A stretch of DNA of 34,535 nucleotides, taken from contig PXDB01000026.1 in the NCBI GenBank assembly GCA_003565155.1, forward strand, positions 1 through 34,535, given 5' to 3'. How positions within the stretch are numbered: the stretch's first letter is position 1; every line of letters starts with the position of its first letter. The notes beneath the pieces are model-generated. The model made no database searches and had not been told where the DNA came from. It was given only the letters and a program-made list of their open reading frames with translations. Positions 8,905 to 15,883 of the stretch are shown here, one piece after another. Source of the stretch: Nitriliruptoraceae bacterium (GTDB lineage Bacteria > Actinomycetota > Nitriliruptoria > Nitriliruptorales > Nitriliruptoraceae). The translations under genes and the position numbers were made by a program.

Positions 8905-10794
8905 TCACGAACCGGGCGTGCCGGTGACGGGAGGCTCCGGTGCCCAATCAGTGGTGACGTGGTCGTTGCGCGCGCGGACGGAGAACTCGTAGGTCTCACC
9001 GGCCTCCAGGTTGCTGATGTTGCGGATCGTGCCCTGGAACCACGACGAGGTGGTCCAGTTGGTCGAGCCCTGCAGCCGTCGCCGCACCTGGTACTGATCA
9101 GCTCCCTCCACGGACGAGTGGCTCACCCTGAGCGAGGTTGGGAAGTCGGTTGCACTCGCGTTGAGATCCTGCGGCGCCCTGATCGGGACCGCGGTCGCGG
9201 CGATCATCGAGGTCGGGACATCCCTTCGCCCGGTGCTGCCGTCGCCGAGTTGGCCGCTGTCGTTGCGCCCCCAGCAGGAGACCCGCCCGGCGGTGGTCAT
9301 CGCACAGGTGTACTTGTAGCCCGAGGCCAGGCTGCCGACGTTGGTGCCCGTCAGGTCGGTGCCGTCGGTGATCACCGGCGTGGGGCTGAGCACACTCAAG
9401 CCGTCGTCGTCGACACCGAGGTGGTTGCGGAGGTTCCGCCCCCAGCAGTACGCCGCACCGTCGGTGGTCAGCGCGCACGTGTGGTGGGTCCCAGCGGACA
9501 CCGACGCCACGTTGGTGGCGGTCAACCCGCTGTCGGTCAGCACCGGCGTGGGCGTGGTCAGACCCTCGTCCGTGTGCTGCGTGCCGTCACCGAGCTGCCC
9601 GTTCCACCTCGCTCCCCAACAGTAGGCACGTCCCGCGTCGGTGACCGCGCAGGTGTGGCGGCCTCCCGCCGACAGCTGTGCGACGTTGGTCGGGCTGAGA
9701 CCCGTGGTTGTGGCCACAGCCGTCGGGGTGAGCCGCCAGGTCGTCGTCCCGTCACCGACCTGGCCGAAGGCGTTGCTGCCCCAGCAGTACGCCTGGCCGT
9801 CAACGGTGAGCGCGCAGGTGTGCTCGTCACCGGCGAGCACGCTGTCGACGTTGGTGTCGGTCAAGCCGGTGCCGGTGGACACCGCGGTCGGCGCGTTGCG
9901 TTGCGTCGTGGTCCCGTCGCCGATGGTGGCACCCGCGTTCCACCCCCAGCAGTAGGCGGCACCGGCGGTGGTGACCGCACACGTGTGCCACCCGTTCGCG
10001 GAGATCTGGGCGAAGGTGGCGTTGGTGTCCACCGCCGTCGGGATGGCACTCGAACCCGTGGAGCCATCCCCCAGCTGCCCGGAGTTGTTGCGCCCCCAGC
10101 ACCACACCTGCCCGTCGCCGGTCAGCGCACAGGAGTGATGCCAGCCGACCGTGATGTCCACCACGTTGGTGTCGGTGAGCCCGGTGGTGGTGTCCACCGG
10201 GGTCGGCGTCGGGATGTGGTCCGTGTCGGCGTCGACCCCCAGCTGCCCGTACCGGTTGTCCCCCCAGCAGTACGCCCGGCCGGACACCGTCACCGCGCAG
10301 GTGTGCTCGTCCGACGCGGACGGGGCGGACCAGTCGTCTTCCGGATCCTCGCCGCCGGCGGTCGACATCTGCGCCCACTGCCGGGGCATGGCGGTCAGCG
10401 GGGACGCCGGACCCCACTCGCCGGTCCGTAGCGCGTTGCGCCCACGCACGGAGAACTCGTAGACCTCGTTGTTGACCAACCCGGCGATGCTGGCCTGTGC
10501 CCCCGTCTCCCACTCCGTCTCGAACCACTCGGTGGCGCCATCCGCGCGGTAGCGGACCTGGTACTCATCGGCATCGTCCAGGCTGTTCCACGCCAGCGGC
10601 ACCCCGCTCTCCCACCCGCTGGGGGCGCTCACCCCCGCCGGAGCAGCCAACGTGAAGCTCGCGGCTGCGGTGACCTGATTCCCCGACGCCTCCGTCTGGC
10701 CGGTGAACGTCGCTTCCACCGTCGCGAGGTTGACCACCGACATGCCCGCCACCGCGCACACCAGCAGGGCCCACGCCAGCGGCACCGTGCGCAT
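8905..10794 (-). CDS. secreted RCC1-repeat beta-propeller protein with two fibronectin type III domains
   Basis: From ATG 10794 this is a 629-aa exported protein. The N terminus has a hydrophobic core (LAWALLVCAVAG) followed by VEATFTGQTEASGNQVTAAA, which resembles the sequence after the signal helix of the TasA-like protein at 11722 (AAFVATTTNEGNSFNAG) and suggests the same signal peptidase. An FN3 domain follows (about 52-137). Seven RCC1 blades come next (about 160-530), each with a HTCA(V/L)T...YCWG...GQLGDG pattern and a paired cysteine. A second FN3 domain ends the protein (about 537-625). Seven blades make one complete propeller. The frame stays open upstream to an ATG at 10986, but those 64 residues look non-coding and would bury the signal; neither start has a clear ribosome site. 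No catalytic residue or wall anchor is seen, so adhesion or matrix scaffolding is the likely role. Confidence 0.88.
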   Translation of the reverse strand: MRTVPLAWALLVCAVAGMSVVNLATVEATFTGQTEASGNQVTAAASFTLAAPAGVSAPSGWESGVPLAWNSLDDADEYQVRYRADGATEWFETEWETGAQASIAGLVNNEVYEFSVRGRNALRTGEWGPASPLTAMPRQWAQMSTAGGEDPEDDWSAPSASDEHTCAVTVSGRAYCWGDNRYGQLGVDADTDHIPTPTPVDTTTGLTDTNVVDITVGWHHSCALTGDGQVWCWGRNNSGQLGDGSTGSSAIPTAVDTNATFAQISANGWHTCAVTTAGAAYCWGWNAGATIGDGTTTQRNAPTAVSTGTGLTDTNVDSVLAGDEHTCALTVDGQAYCWGSNAFGQVGDGTTTWRLTPTAVATTTGLSPTNVAQLSAGGRHTCAVTDAGRAYCWGARWNGQLGDGTQHTDEGLTTPTPVLTDSGLTATNVASVSAGTHHTCALTTDGAAYCWGRNLRNHLGVDDDGLSVLSPTPVITDGTDLTGTNVGSLASGYKYTCAMTTAGRVSCWGRNDSGQLGDGSTGRRDVPTSMIAATAVPIRAPQDLNASATDFPTSLRVSHSSVEGADQYQVRRRLQGSTNWTTSSWFQGTIRNISNLEAGETYEFSVRARNDHVTTDWAPEPPVTGTPGS

Positions 10795-10998
10795 CGCCGC
10801 GGGGCGAGACGCTGTCAGCGCATGACCCGACGGCCAGCCGTCACGGCCCCACACGCCGCGACCGCCCGGAACTCGTGGGTCTCGTGCTGGACGCTGGTCC
10901 ATGGCCGACCATCGGCTGGCCGCGACCGGACTGTAGTGACGCGATGGTCCGACCCGACGCTCGCGGCAGTGGTGGCCCCAGCGCATCGGCGGACGTGC

Positions 10999-11661
10999 TC
11001 ATCCGGCGACGGGGGGGCGTGCGGTCCACACCTGCCCCACCCTGCACTCGGGGAGACCGGTCGCGGGGACCGGTTCCTGGGCTGACACCGCGGGGGCCGG
11101 CTCAGGGGGCCTGGCGGGTCGAGTATGCCGGGCAGACCCGGTCGTCACGCCGGCCGGTTCACGTCGCATGGTCAGCAGGGTCACTGCACAGCCGGTCGCG
11201 ACCAACCAGGCCGTGAAGAGCACCGGGTCGGTCGCCAGCCACCGGGCCGGCAGCCCGATCATAGGCACGAGCAGACGGCCCACACCCACGACCAACTCCG
11301 GTTGGACGGGCGTGCTGTCCGCACCTGCGTTCGCGTCGCCCTTCGTGCGGTAGCCGCCGGCCGGGTGCTCGCCTACGACGCGATGCAGGGTGAGGTCCCC
11401 GCCACGCGCGCGGTCCTGGTACGCGATGACCGTGCCGGGTGCCAACAGCTCGCCGTCGAAGGGCTCGAGCAGCACCACGTCCCCGGTCCGCACCGCGGGC
11501 GCCATGGACCCAGAGGTGATGACGACCGGCTCCCAGCGCAGGGCGGCGGCGGGGGTGACCACGAACAGCAGCAGCCACGCCAGCAGCAGCAGGTAGAAAG
11601 CGGCTGCGAGCGCGGACCCGGCAGCACCGCGGCCCGCCCGTTCACGCGTCGTTGGGACCAT
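10999..11661 (-). CDS. sipW-like: SipW-type (ER-like) signal peptidase I
   Basis: This membrane peptidase (220 aa from ATG 11661) is expected to cleave export signals at the outer membrane face. A transmembrane segment (about 16-40) precedes the catalytic SGSMAP box with Ser52. The region where bacterial type I enzymes have Lys instead has LHRVV, giving His93 as general base, and KGDAN (107-111) is the conserved box E. A second membrane segment spans about 140-163, followed by a Pro-rich cytoplasmic tail. The Ser-His dyad marks the SipW/eukaryotic-ER subgroup, which in Bacillus processes TasA. I prefer ATG 11661 because CGGAG sits 8 nt upstream; a GTG at 11709 in the same frame has no ribosome site. 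It lies between the fibre gene and the RCC1 gene, matching a dedicated processing role. Confidence 0.9.
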   Translation of the reverse strand: MVPTTRERAGRGAAGSALAAAFYLLLLAWLLLFVVTPAAALRWEPVVITSGSMAPAVRTGDVVLLEPFDGELLAPGTVIAYQDRARGGDLTLHRVVGEHPAGGYRTKGDANAGADSTPVQPELVVGVGRLLVPMIGLPARWLATDPVLFTAWLVATGCAVTLLTMRREPAGVTTGSARHTRPARPPEPAPAVSAQEPVPATGLPECRVGQVWTARPPVAG

Positions 11662-11721
11662 CCGTTGTGCTCCGAGCTGCGTTCGACCCGTCCAGGACGA
11701 CGGTCCCACGGCGGCCCGGCG

Positions 11722-12333
11722 CTAGGACCTGACCTCCCATACGAACACCGCGTCACTGACACCGGCACCCTGCTCGGTATCGGGGGTGTCCTCGGCAAGT
11801 TCGACGGTGAACCGGAAGGTGCGGCTGTCCCCGGTGGACGACGGCGTCCACGTGTCGACACCGCCGGCGTAGTCCGTCGCGGCGCCGAAGTCGGCCAGGG
11901 TCTCGGCTGCCACGATCGGAGGCCCGGTGGCGGGGGTGAAGCCCCCGCAATCCTCGAACTCCCCGCCGTCGCCCACCTCGACGGTCAACAGCAGGTAGTC
12001 ACCCAGCCCCTGCGAGCCACTCTCCGGACCGAGCACCTGGGCGTAGCCACCGCTGTAGAGACGCACCTCCTGAGGTTGCGTGAACGACCCCTCGTAGGAC
12101 ACCTCGATGCACTCCACGACGTCCTCGCCCGGCACCATGCCCGTGACCTCGAACATCGCGTTCCCCGCGTCGTCATCGGTCAGGGTCACGCTGCCCGCGT
12201 TGAAGCTGTTGCCCTCGTTCGTGGTCGTGGCGACGAACGCGGCCTGCGAGGTGCGGACCACCAGCATGGCCACGAGGAGCAGCGCCCCGACCGCAGCGAA
12301 CAGCATCCTCGACCTGCTCAACTTCGCGTACAT
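11722..12333 (-). CDS. tasA-like: TasA/camelysin-family fibre-like exported protein
   Basis: This 203-aa protein has a basic N terminus, a hydrophobic helix (MLFAAVGALLLVAMLVV) and then SQAAFVATTTNEGNSFNAG, the hallmark of SipW-dependent substrates. The remaining 165 residues form one beta-rich domain with CIEV and DCGGF cysteine motifs and end in FVWEVRS without any anchor. By analogy with Bacillus TasA, where the peptidase gene is adjacent, it is the probable structural subunit of an extracellular fibre or matrix. It is clearly paralogous to the anchored protein at 7462-8751. I chose ATG 12333; a GTG two codons upstream (12339) is also possible. It is the first gene of a minus-strand run of five genes and is separated from the peptidase by about 60 nt. 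Actual fibre formation is inference. Confidence 0.85.
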   Translation of the reverse strand: MYAKLSRSRMLFAAVGALLLVAMLVVRTSQAAFVATTTNEGNSFNAGSVTLTDDDAGNAMFEVTGMVPGEDVVECIEVSYEGSFTQPQEVRLYSGGYAQVLGPESGSQGLGDYLLLTVEVGDGGEFEDCGGFTPATGPPIVAAETLADFGAATDYAGGVDTWTPSSTGDSRTFRFTVELAEDTPDTEQGAGVSDAVFVWEVRS

Positions 12334-12358
12334 GACCACACCCCATCCGTGGGAGGTA

Positions 12359-12413
12359 CCCGTCGCCGGTCACATGCCGGCTCTCCCCAGTTGCGTCGGC
12401 CAGGCGCGACGGG
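12359..12413 (-). promoter_or_regulatory. foldable leader upstream of the tasA-like gene
   Basis: Just upstream of the fibre gene, read on the minus strand, CCCGTCGC (12413-12406) can pair with GCGACGGG (12366-12359). Inside this, GCCGG and CCGGC form a hairpin with a 7-nt loop (12381-12365), overlapping the outer helix by two bases. Between the helices lies an unpaired purine-rich stretch, ACTGGGGAGA. This could be a structured 5' leader or riboswitch-like element, or an attenuator. I could not match it to a known class. A c-di-GMP class I aptamer would be attractive given the cyclase in the cassette, but the usual 5' core (GCAAACC) is not seen. Confidence 0.35.
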
Positions 12414-12871
12414 ACTCAAGCGGTCACCTGCAGCGCACGAACCTCCCGCGGCCTTCCCCACGGCGGGTCCCGAAACCCGGCCCTTGGATCCCATCGCGCA
12501 CGGCCACCAGTACGTCGGCGTACCCGCTCCGGTCGGATCGCAGCTCAGGGCCTCCACAGCCCGATCCCCGAGCGGAAGCGCCCCACGAACGCGGCGACAG
12601 GTCGCTCGAGAGCGCGGCTGATCTCCGTGCGGTCGACGGACGGGGCATCGAGCCACGCGACGAGCATGTCGACGCGCGCCCGGCCACGGCATCACTCGCC
12701 GCCTGCAGCGCCGGCATCCACATCTCCGTCAGGGCACCACGAGCCGCCCCGGTACGGATCAGCCCGTGTGAGGTCGCTCCCTCCTGTCGGTCGTGCATGC
12801 CGTCGACCACCCCTTGCCGCGGCAGTGTGCACGCCACAGTGCCGCGCAGGCGGTTGCAGCCGGCGGGGATC
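12414..12871. other. about 460 bp without a supportable gene
   Basis: Frames here are long only because of the high GC content. Their translations are Arg/Pro/Ser-rich and match nothing I know. One short minus-strand stretch near 12560-12680 reads protein-like (it contains SVDRTEISRALERPVAAFVG) but has stops on both sides and no ribosome site; it may be a remnant. The part next to 12414 should contain the promoter of the tasA-like operon, though I cannot define it. Confidence 0.4.
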
Positions 12872-13230
12872 GTGAGGAACGCTCGCCCGGTCAGGCGCGA
12901 GCTGGCGGGTGAGGACGGTACGGCGTTGGTGGTGCGGCCACCGGGTCCCGATGATGCGGATGCGCTCGCCGAGGTCGACGAGCAGGTACGCGGGTTCGTC
13001 GTCGCTGGCCCCGCCCGCGACGCAGGTTCGGCCGCAGTAGGCGAGGTCATCGCCCTCAACGTGCACCCGGCCACCTGGGGCCAGGGACTCGGGTCGGCGC
13101 TGTTGCACGCTGCCAAGACGGGGCTGTCGACGGCCGGCTTCACCACCGCCATGCTGTGGGTGGTCTCCGACAACGTCCGGGCCCGCGGCTTCTCTGCACA
13201 CCACGGCTGGCGTGATGACAACGACCCTGT
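12872..13230 (+). pseudogene. GNAT acetyltransferase with an internal deletion
   Basis: The frame shows the two ends of a GNAT N-acetyltransferase. It opens with VVRPPGPDDADALAEV, the usual first strand and helix, and continues directly into DEQVRGFVVAG, a late beta strand. Then come ALNVHPATWGQGLGSALLHAA (acetyl-CoA loop, normally Q/RxxGxG/A) and LWVVSDNVRARGFSAHHGWR, the final N-x-x-A-x-x-F/Y segment. The 50 to 70 residues that normally lie between the first helix and the central sheet are missing. The junction falls at a LAEV/xEV similarity, suggesting deletion between short repeats. The frame runs on without a normal C terminus into non-coding-looking sequence. Such a protein should not fold as a working acetyltransferase. 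Confidence 0.65.
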
Positions 13231-13711
13231 CGCGGGAGGCACGGGCCAGCAGCACGCAGGCCAGCAGGCCCGTCCGCAGCGCGACCAGCTGCGCGACGCC
13301 GCGTGGCGCCTGCGGGACAGCATCGCCGCGCGGGACGCGCCCTCTGTCGCCCCTTCCCGCGACCTTGGCTGCGCGCTCCCCACCACCGATGAACGTCTGG
13401 CCCGAGCGGTACCCGACCTCGCGATCAGCCACGCCGAGTAGCCACGGGATACCTCCACGCTGGCGAGTTCCGTCACAGCAACAGCCAGGCGACTCCGGGC
13501 GTAGTCGCGATCCCGCGCCCGCGGTGCGGATCCGGATGATCACCGATGCCGCGGCACCCCCGTGTGCTCGCGTCGGGAAGGATCGCACTTCGACCGGGTC
13601 ATCATGGTGGTGGTCCACGGCCCGCCGTCCGCCGTGCCAACTCCGCAGGAGCTTCTGCTGGCCCCGCTTCCGGGAGCCCATGCGCGATGGTCGGGCACTG
13701 CTGCCGAAAGG
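13231..13711. other. about 480 bp without a supportable gene
   Basis: I see no recognisable coding segment, RNA gene or clear repeat on either strand. The stretch lies between two ruined genes (the GNAT at 12872 and the HipA-like gene at 13712) and is probably old coding DNA that has decayed. Confidence 0.4.
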
Positions 13712-14588
13712 TCAGGCGGGCGCCGGCCCGTAGCCTTCGAACGCGTACGGGTGCAGGAACGCCCGCCGCCACAGCAGCTACCGGTCGAGATGGGTCAGTC
13801 CGACCGTGTCCGCCGCGTCGTCGAACTCGTCGTAGATGGTCTGTACGAGCCGGTCCACTATCGCGCGTTCCTGGGCCTCTGAGAGCAGGAACTCTCCCGC
13901 CGTGTCGATGCAGGTCGCCAGCCGTGACCGGCGGTCGCCAGCGCGGGTCACGGCCATCGCCTGGGCCGGTGTTGCGCGGCTGCGGGTCGAGGTCGTACGC
14001 CGGCGTGAGCGTCGGGTTGCGTCCGTCCCAGAACGCGACGTGGTTGCGGGCGTGGTCGTCGCGGCTGCCGATCAGGACGTTGAAGACCAACCGGCCGTAC
14101 AGCGCAACGAGGGTCGCCTGCGGGTCGGTGACGCGGGTGCGGATGGTCTGGGCGAGGTCCGGGTAGGTGGCGTAGCGGCCGTACATCTCACCGAGGCCGA
14201 GCAGCGTGAGCGCGGACACGATCGCGCGACGTCGGTGGGTGCCGGGGATGCGATCGAACCGGTCGACGAGCAGCACGTCGCGATCAACACCGGGGACCCG
14301 CTCGGTCGCGGCAACGTCGCAGCCGGCACGGCGAGCGAGCTCCATCGCCACCGCCCCGCCCTTGACCTACGAGCCGACGTTGAGGATCGAGTCGATCGCT
14401 GCGGAGAGCGGCTCGCCGGGCCGCAGCGGCAGCTCGGGCAGGTACAGCCTGACCGCGTCGGGCCGTTCGAGGTAGGAGCGCCCGTAGACGAAGTGGAGCC
14501 GATCGTCGACCGGGTCAAGCGCACCGGCGACGACCGGGTCCTCGCGGTCGCCAAGCCACGTCCACACGTAGACGCGCTCAAACGTCAT
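13712..14588 (-). pseudogene. HipA-like toxin kinase, multiply broken
   Basis: The HipA family are Ser/Thr kinases that act as toxins of type II modules. The first 73 codons (from ATG 14588: MTFERVYVWTWLGDRE, then LPLRPGEPLSAAI) are the HipA N-terminal domain. They end in a TAG, and the frame resumes at about 14366 as MELARRAGCDVAATE, which normally lies far into the kinase domain; the P-loop and the intervening core are deleted. Downstream, GSRDDHARNHVAFWDG and AYDLDPQPRNTG are the catalytic and metal-binding segments. A one-base insertion within the GGG at 13963-13965 then shifts the frame; the correct continuation (QAMAVTRAGDRRSRLAT) runs to a TAG at 13778-13780, beyond which RRAFLHPYAFEGYG completes the family C terminus, stopping at 13712. 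Three independent lesions make a dead gene certain unless assembly errors are severe. Confidence 0.82.
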
Positions 14589-14890
14589 CGTCGGGCGTGC
14601 GGGTGTGGGGACGGACGCGGTCGGGGAACAGCGCGAGCAGTCGCCGACCGGACCTGCCGAGCAAGGCCGTCCGCGTCAGTGCCGAAGAGCGGAACGCCGA
14701 GCAGGACAAGCAACTCGAGCGATGTCCCGATCGCGACGGTGGGGTCACCGCGCTCGACCCTGTACAGCGTGTCACGGGAGATCCCCGCACGTGCGGCGAG
14801 GTCGGCGGCGGTCCAGCGCTCCCGCCGCCGTTCGGACGCGATCAGCAGCCCGACGACCTCAACCGCGTCGCGGGGGTCAACCACGTTCAC
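14578..14890 (-). pseudogene. HipB/XRE-like antitoxin with C-terminal frameshift
   Basis: From GTG 14890 (GGAGG about 10 nt upstream) the frame encodes a helix-turn-helix protein: WTAADLAARAGISRDTLYRV is the HTH, followed by VAIGTSLELLVLLGVPLFG. After DGLARQVRS, near 14650, the family-like ending continues in the next frame as GRRLLALFPDRVRP...DDDV with a stop at 14578, overlapping the HipA start by 11 nt as usual for such pairs. In the unshifted frame the protein ends in a Pro/Arg/His-rich tail with TGA at 14585. DNA binding could survive, but the C terminus is likely wrong. Together with 13712-14588 this is a decaying hipBA-type module. Confidence 0.72.
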
Positions 14891-15202
14891 GGACCCCCAG
14901 CCTCCCCGACCCCAACCCCTCCCGCAACCCTGCGTTACGACAAACACCGTGACGCGATCACGCCCCCACAATTCCAAGAACCGTGGCGTCCAACAGCCGT
15001 TGCCGCGCCCGGCAGTCGTCAACCTCTCCACAGCACCCCCTGCCGCCGCGCGCAGCCGACAGCCACACACCCCCAGGCCCGATCGCGTGTGGTCGGCATC
15101 GGTGGTCAGGTCCCCCAGCAGCCGCGTCGGCGCGGGGCGCCGTGCATCTTGACATGACCGCGCACGGTCCTACGGTGAGGAGCCGCCCCGGGGGAGATGG
15201 GT
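14891..15202. other. about 310 bp without a gene
   Basis: This gap lies between the divergently oriented antitoxin remnant and the small membrane gene at 15203. I see no reliable coding frame, RNA gene or terminator. A slightly AT-richer patch near 14935-14950 (gttacgacaaacaccgt) may be a relic promoter for the hipBA-type module, but no convincing hexamer pair is present. Confidence 0.35.
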
Positions 15203-15544
15203 GTGGGCTGGGTCGACTGGTTGGGGCTGTTCGCGCTGTTGTGCGGTCTGGCCCTGTTCGCCGAGACCTTCCGGCCACGGCCGATGTGGCGCAACATCCG
15301 TCGGGAGCCGCCCGGGGGCTCACCGTCGCAGCGTCGCTGGATCGGTGCCAGCGTCATCCTGACCGTCTCTGGGATGCTCCTGGGAGGCCAGTTGGAGGGG
15401 GACACGGCGTTGTGGGCGGTCGCCTTCGCGCTGCCGGTCGCCGGTCTGGTTCCCGCACTCATGGGCGCCTTCCGCGGGCCGACGGAAGCCGAGCAGCGCC
15501 GACGTGCCGAAGCGCTGCACGCGGACGGCACCGACGCCAGCTGA
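15203..15544 (+). CDS. small membrane protein of unknown function
   Basis: This protein of about 113 aa has a first hydrophobic helix (WLGLFALLCGLALFAETF), a basic loop, then two close hydrophobic segments (WIGASVILTVSGMLLGG and ALWAVAFALPVAGLVPALMG) and a charged, soluble tail (GPTEAEQRRRAEAL). I chose GTG 15203 because GGGGGAG at 15190-15196 lies 6 nt upstream; an ATG at 15197 is in the same frame but directly abuts that site. Codon third positions are strongly GC, as in real genes here. I do not recognise the family. It stands alone, transcribed away from the hipBA remnant. Confidence 0.65.
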   Translation: MGWVDWLGLFALLCGLALFAETFRPRPMWRNIRREPPGGSPSQRRWIGASVILTVSGMLLGGQLEGDTALWAVAFALPVAGLVPALMGAFRGPTEAEQRRRAEALHADGTDAS

Positions 15545-15883
15545 AGGTCGCGGTGCGCTCCTCGCCCTCGGGTCGAGCCACAGGGGCGTGCGGCCCGCTG
15601 TAACGCGGTCGGGTCCGCAACCTCGGACTCACGGATGTCGTCCGGCAGCTGCCATGCGAGGAGGTAGGTGGGCAGGATCGCCAGCAGCGCTACGGCGACC
15701 ACCACCCCCGCAACCACCCATGTCACGGCCCCGGCGTGCATGCGTGGAAGGAGCCAGAGGACCTCACGCGCCCCCTCGGGCGCATCGGGGCTCGCGAGCT
15801 AATCGTGACGCGCACCGAGGTTGGCCATGACCCACACGGCCACGATGAGCATCGCCACCCGGACGGCGCGGTGCCGCTCCCCG
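15545..15883 (-). other. possible short membrane protein remnant, otherwise no gene
   Basis: On the minus strand, from ATG 15741, a protein-like start is visible: one transmembrane helix (TWVVAGVVVAVALLAILPTYLLAW is its span), then QLPDDIRESEVADPTAL. After about 50 residues it degenerates into Arg/Ser-rich sequence overlapping the 3' end of the plus-strand gene. No ribosome site precedes the ATG. A second hydrophobic scrap, MLIVAVWVMANLGARHD, ends at a stop near 15801. These may be pieces of a decayed small membrane gene. Confidence 0.3.

Noticed and set aside
8389..10431. 680-codon plus-strand frame opposite the RCC1 gene
   Set aside because: It is the antisense of the repetitive propeller coding sequence; its apparent repeats come from the RCC1 blades.
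10795..10986. Upstream ATG giving the RCC1 protein 64 extra N-terminal residues
   Set aside because: The extra residues are Arg/Gly/Trp-rich, have no ribosome site and would place the export signal internally.
12359..12413. Annotation of the leader as a c-di-GMP class I riboswitch
   Set aside because: Only a GACGCAA-like stretch and two helices are seen; the 5' aptamer core is missing, so the class cannot be claimed.
12692..13681. 329-codon minus-strand frame over the GNAT remnant
   Set aside because: The translation is His/Arg/Gly-rich without a fold signature, while the plus-strand frame shows real GNAT motifs.
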